Shown here: one piece after another, positions 1 through 6,840 of the stretch | How positions within the stretch are numbered: the stretch's first letter is position 1 | How the letters are laid out: every line of letters starts with the position of its first letter | Origin: Chitinophagales bacterium | GTDB taxonomy: Bacteria; Bacteroidota; Bacteroidia; Chitinophagales; JAHDHT01 | Assembly: GCA_020631175.1 (NCBI GenBank) | Contig: JAHDHT010000082.1 | Coordinates: forward strand, 4,249 to 13,749 | Direction of reading: 5' to 3' | Length of the DNA stretch: 9,501 nucleotides | Position numbers and translations under genes: made by a program | The notes under the pieces: generated by a model | What the model saw: only the letters and a program-made list of their open reading frames with translations | What the model was told of the DNA's origin: nothing | Database searches by the model: none

Positions 1-481
1 GTACCTGAACGGTAAAAGGAGTACGAATTGTACAACTTTCACCGGGCTCAAGCGCGTCTTTTAATGTTAGCCGAACAATATCTATTGCATCATTATATGG
101 CTCAAAGGCAACATCTTCATCATCCACTTTAAAATTCAATCCACTTATTCCGCCACCTTCATCCTTTTTACGGAAATAAAAATCGGTAGACCCATTTTCC
201 AGTTTTTGAATAGCATAAGCACTTTCGTCGCTACTATATGCATTCGGCCAAAGATGCATGATGATTTCCGTCAGTTTGTCAGGACTGTTATTTATATATT
301 CCATCTCAATTATACCATTCAAGCGATGCAGTTTATCGTCAAGCGTGACTTGAATGGAATAATTCACTTCCTGCTGCCAATAATCTGCAGAAGCAAGTTC
401 ATTAAAAGAAGCATTGGCAGAAAAATTGATGTTTAGAATTAACAGTATGGAGAAGATTGTGAAAAAGAATCGTTGATCCAT
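1..481 (-). CDS. M1-family metallopeptidase homologue, secreted; N-terminal 160 residues only
   Basis: Reading the minus strand from ATG at 481-479 gives 160 codons without a stop to the window edge, so the 3' end is missing. Residues 1-24 form a signal peptide: MDQR, a hydrophobic stretch of Phe, Ile and Leu, then SANA before the likely cleavage site. The mature part begins with WQQEVNYSIQVTLDD (from residue 35) and continues with HRLNGIIEMEYINNSPD and IMHLWPNAY. This is the pattern of the beta-sheet N-terminal domain of bacteroidotal M1 aminopeptidase-like proteins. The zinc site (HExxH plus Glu) would lie outside the window, so activity cannot be judged. A role in degrading peptides outside the cytoplasm is inferred from the family. 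The gene is divergent from the TPR gene and shares an 80-base gap with it. No Shine-Dalgarno site is visible before its start. Confidence 0.8.
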   Translation of the reverse strand, partial: MDQRFFFTIFSILLILNINFSANASFNELASADYWQQEVNYSIQVTLDDKLHRLNGIIEMEYINNSPDKLTEIIMHLWPNAYSSDESAYAIQKLENGSTDFYFRKKDEGGGISGLNFKVDDEDVAFEPYNDAIDIVRLTLKDALEPGESCTIRTPFTVQV

Positions 482-550
482 AGATTTATTTTGAATAATA
501 TGGTATAAAATTAGAACTAAAAATCCATTCATTTGGTATTATACTATTCT

Positions 551-556
551 AAGGAG
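551..556 (+). promoter_or_regulatory. Shine-Dalgarno site of the TPR gene
   Basis: AAGGAG lies five bases before the ATG at 562 and supports that start. The other plus-strand genes here (comA, popT, VWA) lack such a site, as is usual in Bacteroidota. I saw no convincing -33 TTTG / -7 TAnnTTTG promoter pair in the 482-561 gap on either strand. Confidence 0.6.
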
Positions 557-561
557 CATTT

Positions 562-1983
562 ATGTCAAAAAAAGAATTTGGAGATAATTTACATCATGAT
601 GAGCGCTATCCTTTAGTGAAGCGATTTGAAACAATGCTGAAGAATGATGAAAATTTATTCTTTGATCATTATAGTTTTGAAAAAATCATCGAACATTATG
701 AAGATCTTGTTGATCTGAATAAAGGATTGATAGCCTGTAATATAGCATTAGAACAATACCCCTTTTCAGCGCTTTTTCTGCTGAAAAAAGCAGAAATGTT
801 GTTTGAGCAAAAAGAATATGCTGCAGCAATGGATTTTGTGCAGCAGTCTGCGATTTACGATCCGGCAGATATTCGTGTTTACTTATTGCAGTCTGATATA
901 TACCAGCAAACAAGTCGTTTTGAAAAAGCGCTTGAAGTGCTCGATCTGGCATTAGAACATGCTGATAAAGATGAAATAATTGATGTATACATGGAGAAAG
1001 CCGATGTATACGAAGAATGGGAAAAGCCTGATGAAATGCTGGCTTACCTCAGAAAAGCCATTCGCCTTAATCCTAATCATAATGAAGCGCAAAGCCGATA
1101 TCAGTTTGTATGCGAAATTCATGATCGGGAAGAAGAAGCGGTAAAATTTTTAAAACGACTTATAAACGACCATCCATATAGCTATTTGAGCTGGTATAAT
1201 ATGGGTAATGCCTATTTCAATCTGGATAAACTCGATGAAGCCATTGATGCTTACGAATACACATTGGCCATTAAAGAAGACTTTGAAATTGCCTATCGAG
1301 ATTGCGGACAAGCCTGGTTTGAGAAAAAGAACTACGACAAAGCCATTGAATATTTCAATGAGTCTGTTGCTTTAGATAATAAAATTGATGAGAGTTTTTA
1401 TTATCTCGGCCGCTGTTATTCTGAAAAAGAAATGCCGAAAAAAGCATTGTACTATTATAGAAAAGCAGTGAGTCTGGACAAAGAATATGCTGATGCCTGG
1501 TACTATTTAAGTAAGACCTACCTGCAAATGGAACGGCTCATTCCTGCCTTTGATTCGATCAAAATGGCATTAGATAAAGTAGATGATGCCTCAAACTACA
1601 ATATTCAGGCAGCTAAACTCAGTCTTAAGCTTGAAAATAATGATGTTGCTTTGATTTATCTCAATAAAATTAAAGATGGTACAGAAATAGATCTCGAGCC
1701 ATTTTTAGAGGTCGCAAGAATCTTTATGCAGCAAGACTGGGATGAGCATTGCATCGAAATGCTCATTGATGTTGAACAAAAAGATAAAACCGGAAACAGG
1801 GAAGAACTAATGTATCATATGGCAGCCTGTTACTACAAACTTGGTCAAAAGCAAAAAGCAGCGCATTATCTTGGGGAAGGATTAGATATGAATTTTGACA
1901 AGCACTATATGCTTTTTGAAATATTGCCTTACCTTAGCGGCTCAGATGAGGTACTATCGATTATCGATAGCTACAGAAATTAA
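562..1983 (+). CDS. tetratricopeptide-repeat (TPR) protein, cytoplasmic
   Basis: This is a 473-residue protein without a signal peptide or membrane segment. It is almost entirely helical repeat. Recognisable TPR units of about 34 residues fall near residues 70-103, 104-137, 142-173, 208-241 (WYNMGNAYFNLDKLDEAIDA), 242-275 (AWFEKKNYDKAIEYF), 276-309 (YLGRCYSEKEMPKKALYYY) and 310-343, with another near 416-445 (AACYYKLGQKQKAAHYL). Such repeats bind partner proteins and no catalytic motif is visible, so the partner is unknown. The start at 562 is backed by AAGGAG five bases upstream. It is the first gene of the cluster, with comA only seven bases downstream, so the two are probably co-transcribed and co-regulated. 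The acidic, Lys-rich composition fits a soluble scaffold. Confidence 0.88.
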   Translation: MSKKEFGDNLHHDERYPLVKRFETMLKNDENLFFDHYSFEKIIEHYEDLVDLNKGLIACNIALEQYPFSALFLLKKAEMLFEQKEYAAAMDFVQQSAIYDPADIRVYLLQSDIYQQTSRFEKALEVLDLALEHADKDEIIDVYMEKADVYEEWEKPDEMLAYLRKAIRLNPNHNEAQSRYQFVCEIHDREEEAVKFLKRLINDHPYSYLSWYNMGNAYFNLDKLDEAIDAYEYTLAIKEDFEIAYRDCGQAWFEKKNYDKAIEYFNESVALDNKIDESFYYLGRCYSEKEMPKKALYYYRKAVSLDKEYADAWYYLSKTYLQMERLIPAFDSIKMALDKVDDASNYNIQAAKLSLKLENNDVALIYLNKIKDGTEIDLEPFLEVARIFMQQDWDEHCIEMLIDVEQKDKTGNREELMYHMAACYYKLGQKQKAAHYLGEGLDMNFDKHYMLFEILPYLSGSDEVLSIIDSYRN

Positions 1984-1990
1984 AATTAGC

Positions 1991-2761
1991 ATGAACTACA
2001 ACTTAAATCAGATTCCGTTTCGCACGGAAAAACCTCGTGAAGAAGGTATTAATATGGTGATGGATAAAGGTCTTTCAACTCGTGAAGTAGAAGACTTTAT
2101 AGAAATGAATGCAGAGTTTACTGACCTGGTTAAAATTGGTTTCGGTACTTCATACGTCACAAAGAATTTAGCAACTAAACTTAAGCTCTATAAAGAGGCC
2201 GGAATCAATTGCTATTTTGGGGGTACTTTATTCGAAGCTTTTCTAATAAGAGATCAGTTTGAAGATTATCTAAACCTGCTGGATAAATTTGAACTAACGC
2301 ATGCAGAAGTTTCGGATGGATGTATGGAAATTGAACATGGATTGAAATGTGAATACATCAATAAACTTGCACAAAAAGTTACCGTTCTTTCTGAAATCGG
2401 TTCAAAAGATGAAAACAAAATCATTGCTCCATATATATGGACAGAAATGATTAAAAAAGAACGTGAGGCTGGTAGCTGGAAAATTATTGCAGAAGCACGT
2501 GAAGGAGGAAATGTTGGTATTTATCGAGGTACCGGAGAAGTAAGATCAGGACTTATTGAAGAAATTTTACACGGGATTGACGGTAAGCATTTACTTTGGG
2601 AAGCACCTAAAAAAGCACAACAAGTCTGGTTCATTAAACTGCTTGGAAACAACGTGAACTTAGGTAATATTGCCCCAAATGATGTAATTCCTTTAGAGAC
2701 ATTAAGACTCGGACTTAGAGGCGATACCTTTTTTGATTTTTTAGATAAAGAGCAGGCTTAA
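1991..2761 (+). CDS. comA: phosphosulfolactate synthase (ComA family, PF02679)
   Basis: The 256-residue product matches the usual size of this TIM-barrel family, which adds sulfite to phosphoenolpyruvate to give (2R)-phospho-3-sulfolactate. Visible family motifs are VKIGFGTS (47-54), CYFGGTLFE (74-82), AEVSDG (105-110), SEIGSK (134-139, with a Lys likely to be catalytic), IIAEARE (165-171), LLWEAP (201-206) and VNLGNIAPNDVIPLE (222-236), followed by LRLGLRGDT. An upstream in-frame ATG at 1895 lies inside the TPR gene. The residues it would add do not resemble the family, so 1991 is preferred. In methanogens the enzyme feeds coenzyme M synthesis, and in Bacillus it feeds sulfolactate. In Bacteroidota the product's fate is unclear, and sulfonolipid or sulfolactate metabolism is only a guess. 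It is not the competence regulator of the same name. A heat-stress homologue (HSA32) exists in plants, so another role is possible. Confidence 0.88.
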   Translation: MNYNLNQIPFRTEKPREEGINMVMDKGLSTREVEDFIEMNAEFTDLVKIGFGTSYVTKNLATKLKLYKEAGINCYFGGTLFEAFLIRDQFEDYLNLLDKFELTHAEVSDGCMEIEHGLKCEYINKLAQKVTVLSEIGSKDENKIIAPYIWTEMIKKEREAGSWKIIAEAREGGNVGIYRGTGEVRSGLIEEILHGIDGKHLLWEAPKKAQQVWFIKLLGNNVNLGNIAPNDVIPLETLRLGLRGDTFFDFLDKEQA

Positions 2762-2764
2762 AAT

Positions 2765-3727
2765 ATGCAGCCTAAAGAGTCTTTTCTATCTCTTTTTTTA
2801 AAAGGTGCGGCAATGGGTGCCGCAAATGTAATTCCCGGAGTTTCCGGCGGTACAATCGCATTCATCACCGGTATTTATCAGCGATTGATTTTAGCCATAA
2901 AATCGTTTAACCTTACAGCTGCAAAAATGCTGTTAAAAGGTCAGTTCAAAGATTTTTTGCAATACATCGATGCACCCTTTCTATTGCCTTTAATCTTAGG
3001 CATTTTTGGAAGCATTTTTAGTCTCGCTAAAGTACTCGAATATCTTTTTTGTAACTATGAAGTACTAACGCTGGCATTCTTTTTTGGCTTAATTGCAGCA
3101 TCCGTTTATCTGGTGGGTAAGCAAGTCTCGAAATGGAATCCACTTACTATTGTTATGCTTTTAATAGGTCTTGCAATTGCTGTTGGTATCAGTTTTTTAA
3201 AACCTTTATCAGCCAATGATGGTTTTCTTTGGGTTTTTCTTTGTGGAATTGTGGCAGTAAGCAGCATGATTCTTCCCGGTTTATCGGGCTCTTATATTTT
3301 ACTTTTATTAGGTAATTATATTTTAGTATTAAGTGCTGTAGGAGATTTTAATATGAAAATTTTAATTCCACTTGGTTTAGGATGTGGAATCGGAATTCTG
3401 GTCTTTTCAAGATTGTTAGCATGGCTTTTTGATCATTTTAAAGATGGAACAATCGGTTTGTTAACCGGTTTTGTTTTGGGTTCTTTATTAATAATCTGGC
3501 CATGGAAAAATACTGACTATTTGCAAAATGCTGCAGGACAAATGATTGACCGAAAAGGTAATTTATTGACTGCTTCTGATTTATGTCTGGATGGAGTTGT
3601 ACTCGGATATGATCGTTTCATACCGTCAATTGGAACCGGCCAGTTTTTCTTAGCACTAGCCTTAATGATTTTAGGAGCTGCCTTAGTAATCATGATCGAA
3701 AGAACTGGAAATCTTCAGGGTAAATGA
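2765..3727 (+). CDS. popT: DUF368 membrane protein, PopT-type polyprenyl-phosphate transporter
   Basis: The 320-residue protein is very hydrophobic, with about eight to ten membrane segments between residues 10 and 311. Two related glycine/proline motifs mark the family: NVIPGVSGGTIAFITG (21-36) and MILPGLSGSYILLLLG (168-183). Their similarity suggests an internally duplicated fold with re-entrant loops. DUF368 members (PopT) were shown in 2022-2023 to move undecaprenyl phosphate back across the membrane, recycling the lipid carrier for peptidoglycan and surface polysaccharides. Assignment here is by family motif, and substrate and direction are inferred. A polar insert near residues 247-290 separates the last helices. 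The gene begins three bases after comA and its last four bases overlap the aroE start (ATGA), so translation of the three is likely coupled. Confidence 0.85.
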   Translation: MQPKESFLSLFLKGAAMGAANVIPGVSGGTIAFITGIYQRLILAIKSFNLTAAKMLLKGQFKDFLQYIDAPFLLPLILGIFGSIFSLAKVLEYLFCNYEVLTLAFFFGLIAASVYLVGKQVSKWNPLTIVMLLIGLAIAVGISFLKPLSANDGFLWVFLCGIVAVSSMILPGLSGSYILLLLGNYILVLSAVGDFNMKILIPLGLGCGIGILVFSRLLAWLFDHFKDGTIGLLTGFVLGSLLIIWPWKNTDYLQNAAGQMIDRKGNLLTASDLCLDGVVLGYDRFIPSIGTGQFFLALALMILGAALVIMIERTGNLQGK

Positions 3728-4458
3728 AAAAATACGGCTTAATAGGAAAGTCCCTGAGCCATTCTTTTTCAAAAAATTATTTCACTCAATTTTTTAAAGA
3801 ACAAGGCATCGACGCAAGATATGATTTGCTTGAATTTGAAAATGAAAGTGCTTTAAAAAAGTTTTTTGAAAAAGAAGTTTATAATTATTCCGGACTCAAT
3901 GTGACAATACCCTATAAAGAAACAGTCATTCCTTTTTTGGATGGATGTGAGACCGCTATTTCGAAAATTAATGCTGTCAATACTATTAAAGTTTCTAAAG
4001 ATAACCTGGAAGGATTTAATACCGATGTTTATGGCTTTAGAAAATCATTAATTCCATTATTGACAGACTATCATCAAACTGCTTTGATATTTGGAACCGG
4101 AGGAGCTTCAAAAGCAGTAGCCTACGTTTTAAATCAATTGGAATTACCATTTCGTATGGTTAGTCGAAAGGAAGGAGAAAAACGGTGGACCTATGATGAG
4201 TTGACGCTGTCTCAGTTGAAAAAGTATAAGATTTGGATTAATACTACTCCAGTAGGTACCTTCCCCAATATCGATGAAGTTCTTCCACTAGATAAAAATG
4301 CAATTACTAATATGCATTTACTTTTTGATCTCGTATATAACCCTGAAATGACATCTTTTATGAAGCTAGGTCAAGGTAGCGGATGTCAATTAAAGAATGG
4401 GCATGATATGCTTATTCATCAAGCTGAGAAAGCATGGGAAATATGGCAAAAGGGCTAA
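3724..4458 (+). CDS. aroE: shikimate dehydrogenase AroE
   Basis: The 244-residue enzyme catalyses NADPH-dependent reduction of 3-dehydroshikimate to shikimate, the fourth step of chorismate synthesis, in the cytoplasm. All key motifs are present: the shikimate-binding serines in SHSFS (S14, S16), NVTIPYK with catalytic Lys65, INAVNT (82-87), GFNTDVYGF with catalytic Asp101, the nucleotide-binding loop GTGGASKA (124-131), VSRK (146-149) at the cofactor-phosphate position, NTTPVG (173-178), DLVYNP (202-207) and NGHDMLIHQA (225-234). The protein is slightly shorter than the E. coli enzyme (272) but normal for Bacteroidota. Its ATG overlaps the popT stop, and no ribosome site of its own is evident. 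No clear intrinsic terminator follows, so the end of the transcript is not defined. Confidence 0.96.
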   Translation: MKKYGLIGKSLSHSFSKNYFTQFFKEQGIDARYDLLEFENESALKKFFEKEVYNYSGLNVTIPYKETVIPFLDGCETAISKINAVNTIKVSKDNLEGFNTDVYGFRKSLIPLLTDYHQTALIFGTGGASKAVAYVLNQLELPFRMVSRKEGEKRWTYDELTLSQLKKYKIWINTTPVGTFPNIDEVLPLDKNAITNMHLLFDLVYNPEMTSFMKLGQGSGCQLKNGHDMLIHQAEKAWEIWQKG

Positions 4459-4484
4459 GGTTTATTTAAATAGAAATTCAAGTA

Positions 4485-4508
4485 TCAAACTCAAATTCAA
4501 ACTCAAAA
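4485..4508 (+). repeat. 12-base tandem repeat, two copies
   Basis: TCAAACTCAAAT (4485-4496) is followed directly by TCAAACTCAAAA (4497-4508), with 11 of 12 bases identical. Each unit is itself two near-copies of TCAAAY. The array is low-complexity and non-coding, and no function is apparent. Confidence 0.6.
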
Positions 4509-4609
4509 TTTTAACAGTGCGAGCTTTCAGCTGCGAGGCTTCATATTCTTTACCTTCCAAAACAGAAAAAAGATAATTCCGAATGATAAAAAAAACGAAA
4601 GCCGAACAA

Positions 4610-4633
4610 CCTTGCGCCCTAGCGTCTCTGCGG
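4610..4633 (+). repeat. triple GCG-octamer motif, candidate dispersed intergenic repeat
   Basis: Three 8-base units, CCTTGCGC, CCTAGCGT and CTCTGCGG, share GCG at the same register, and the array is followed by T and seven A residues. I recall similar runs of 'TTGCGT CTTTGCGG' type in spacers of many Bacteroidota genomes. That is memory, not a search result. The unit is GC-rich against an AT-rich background. Only this one array was found in the window. Confidence 0.5.
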
Positions 4634-4709
4634 TAAAAAAATGAAGACCGAACCAGTCTCAGACACCAAACTGAATTATCGATGCATCTATCATTAAAAC
4701 AGATCGATT

Positions 4710-6764
4710 ATGAAAGTTTTATTTACAAGCTTAATGCTGTTCTTTGTTATTTCATTAACAGCACAATCAAGTACAACACATTGCATAACATTAATGAATG
4801 AAATTGACAATAAACCTATTGTCAATGCAGAAGTAAAAGTGGTTGGAACATCAAAAATTTCCACAACAGATGATAAAGGTTATGTATGTATCGAAATGAT
4901 GAATAATGTTGAAGTCGTGGATATAATGCATAGTACTATTGGTTTTATACAGCGAAAAATTAACAGATTAGAAAACACTGTATTATACATTCAAAAACAG
5001 CCGGAAGAAATAGAAGAAGTAGTACATGAAGATGCAGAAATCTTTAGTATTCTTGAAAGTAAAAGCAGATCAGACAGCGATGTAAAAGTAACGTCATCAC
5101 CGCCACCACCGCCACCGCCTTTAGCTCCTGTATCCGGAGTTACCACAGACGAAATATCATCTTACAGCTATGAAGCAGAGCCGATTAAAACCGAAAGTGT
5201 TACCCTTTCAGAAGTAGCAGTTACAGCCAAAAAACCCAGATTAATTTCAAAAGCATCAACTAAAGCGGTTTCAATGGTGAGCAGTATTACAAAGAAGGAT
5301 CGAAGAGAAAAAAAATCAAGAAAGAGTAAAGCAGATAAAGCTCCAAAAGTGAAAGAAGTTTATGATGCTTTAAGCATGGATGACTCTTTTACAGAAGGAG
5401 AATTCATAGATGCTAAAGAAGAAAAGAATAAAGGAGTTCCGGTTAAAAACTCAATTAAAGCAGGTCAATTAACAGCAGGTGAAATTCACGATTTCAGTAA
5501 ATGGGAAATGTGGAATGATCTAAGAAAAGAAGACTTAAAAACATACCAAAATGCCTGGGGAATTATTCCTCAGCAACGATATGCTTTTCAACTAAGTTCT
5601 TCTGAAGGTTTTCCGGTGGTCGATGCAACAATAGAGTTAAAACAGAATAATAGAATTATATATACGGCAAAATCAGATAACACAGGAAAAGCAGAATTAT
5701 GGTTTGGTCTATTCGATGATAGCCCCAAGAAAAATACAACCCTTAGTGCAACCGTTCGTTACGAGGGGCAAACTATAAGCTTGGAAGATGTAACTGAATT
5801 TTCAGATGGAATAAATCATATTGAAGTAGTCGCAGATTGTGCTTATCCAAAAAATGTAGACATTGCATTTGTAGTGGATGCAACAGGCTCGATGGGAGAT
5901 GAAATAGATTATTTAAAAGTCGAGCTTTTAGATGTAATTGACCGTGTGAAAAAAGAACATAACCAAGTTGAACTTCGATTAGGAAATGTTTTTTACAGAG
6001 ACAAAACCGATGATTATCTAACTAAGAAATCAGCATTAAACAAAAATATTAATACAGGAGTCGATTTTATTAAATTACAAGACGCAGCAGGCGGAGGTGA
6101 TTATCCTGAAGCTGTTCACAGTGGCTTAGAAGTTGCCATTGAAGAATTAGATTGGAGTGAAAATGCATTAAGTCGTATTATTTTTCTTGTGCTTGATGCT
6201 CCACCACATACAAGTCCTGAAGTTTTAACACAGCTAAAAAAATACACAAAACTAGCGGCTGAAAAAGGAATTAGAATTGTACCGGTTACAGGTTCCGGAT
6301 TAGATAAAAGTACTGAATATTTAATGCGTTCAATTGCTTTAGCTACCAATGGCAATTATTTATTCTTAACCGATGACAGTGGGATAGGGGGAAGTCATAT
6401 TGCACCTTCAACAGATGAGTATGAAACAAAATACCTCAATAATTTAATGGTTGAATTAATCAATAATTACCTGACAGTTCCGGATTGTAATAATCAGTGG
6501 ACGAAAATTATTGAACCGGATGAAAAAGAAGAAATTAAAATATATCCAAATCCGAATGACGGTATGTTCAATATCAAAACGAATGTTCAGCTAAATGAAG
6601 TCTTTATAACTGATGCAAATGGTAAAATTGTAGTGCATTTAGATGAATTAGATAAAGGAGATCACCCGGTTGAAATGGGACAATTTCCGAATGGTATGTA
6701 CTTATTAAGATATCAATACAAAGAAAAAGTGCAAACATCCAAAATTGTTATAAAGCACTATTAA
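4710..6764 (+). CDS. secreted VWA-domain protein with carboxypeptidase-regulatory-like domain and T9SS type A tail
   Basis: The 684-residue protein starts with a signal peptide (1-18, ending LTAQ). Residues about 24-95 resemble a carboxypeptidase-regulatory-like beta domain (KPIVNAEVKVVGTSKISTTD). A flexible linker follows with seven prolines (131-137), SEVAVTAKK (167-175) and a Lys/Arg-rich stretch (195-215). A conserved-looking block, AGQLTAGEIHDFSKWEMW (251-268), precedes a second beta domain (286-373). The VWA domain (about 383-590) carries the metal-site motif DATGS (390-394), GGGDYPEAV (461-469) and LDAPPH (495-500), like hemicentin-type VWA domains. The end (610-684: IYPNPNDGMFNI, then NGMYLLRY and KIVIKHY) is a typical T9SS type A sorting domain, so export to the cell surface or medium is expected. 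Binding to protein or carbohydrate through the metal site is inferred, and the ligand is unknown. A terminator follows immediately. Confidence 0.85.
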   Translation: MKVLFTSLMLFFVISLTAQSSTTHCITLMNEIDNKPIVNAEVKVVGTSKISTTDDKGYVCIEMMNNVEVVDIMHSTIGFIQRKINRLENTVLYIQKQPEEIEEVVHEDAEIFSILESKSRSDSDVKVTSSPPPPPPPLAPVSGVTTDEISSYSYEAEPIKTESVTLSEVAVTAKKPRLISKASTKAVSMVSSITKKDRREKKSRKSKADKAPKVKEVYDALSMDDSFTEGEFIDAKEEKNKGVPVKNSIKAGQLTAGEIHDFSKWEMWNDLRKEDLKTYQNAWGIIPQQRYAFQLSSSEGFPVVDATIELKQNNRIIYTAKSDNTGKAELWFGLFDDSPKKNTTLSATVRYEGQTISLEDVTEFSDGINHIEVVADCAYPKNVDIAFVVDATGSMGDEIDYLKVELLDVIDRVKKEHNQVELRLGNVFYRDKTDDYLTKKSALNKNINTGVDFIKLQDAAGGGDYPEAVHSGLEVAIEELDWSENALSRIIFLVLDAPPHTSPEVLTQLKKYTKLAAEKGIRIVPVTGSGLDKSTEYLMRSIALATNGNYLFLTDDSGIGGSHIAPSTDEYETKYLNNLMVELINNYLTVPDCNNQWTKIIEPDEKEEIKIYPNPNDGMFNIKTNVQLNEVFITDANGKIVVHLDELDKGDHPVEMGQFPNGMYLLRYQYKEKVQTSKIVIKHY

Positions 6765-6789
6765 TCAAATAATTCATATTAGTACCCGG

Positions 6790-6830
6790 AAATGTTGTTC
6801 ATTTTAAATGAGCAACATTTTTTTATTTTT
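6790..6830 (+). terminator. intrinsic terminator of the VWA gene
   Basis: ATGTTGTTCATT (6792-6803) pairs with AATGAGCAACAT (6807-6818) through twelve pairs, one of them G-U, with a three-base loop. Flanking A6790-A6791 can extend the stem with T6819-T6820. A run of six T residues follows the stem, then A and five more T residues. It begins 25 bases after the stop at 6764 and ends the VWA transcript. Confidence 0.88.
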
Positions 6831-6840
6831 CGAGATCAAT

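Larger units (their letters stand above)
4459..4709 (+). other. repeat-rich intergenic spacer between aroE and the VWA gene
   Basis: No credible gene is visible in these 251 bases. The spacer is a patchwork of short repeats: a 12-base tandem repeat (4485-4508), two copies of TGCGAG 14 bases apart (4518 and 4532) within loosely repeated 14-base units, A-rich runs, and a triple GCG octamer (4610-4633). The palindrome AGCT-TTC-AGCT (4522-4532) is too short to act as a terminator. The promoter of the downstream VWA gene must lie here, but I could not find a clear one. Confidence 0.5.

Noticed and set aside
206..436. 76-codon plus-strand frame
   Set aside because: It lies antisense inside the M1-peptidase gene, whose minus-strand frame gives a signal peptide and family motifs. 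The 76-residue product resembles nothing.
482..561. Bacteroidota-type promoters in the divergent gap
   Set aside because: Partial matches such as TATTTTG (487-493) and ATTTG (531-535) lack a partner at the right spacing, so no promoter is called.
686..952. 88-codon minus-strand frame
   Set aside because: It is antisense to the TPR repeats and has no recognisable motif.
1895..1990. Upstream start that would lengthen ComA by 32 residues
   Set aside because: It would overlap the TPR gene by 89 bases and add residues foreign to the family. The start at 1991 gives a normal ComA N-terminus.
4522..4532. Intrinsic terminator after aroE
   Set aside because: The AGCT-TTC-AGCT stem has only four pairs and no T run follows.
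6116..6355. 79-codon minus-strand frame
   Set aside because: It is antisense to the VWA domain, whose plus-strand reading has clear motifs.
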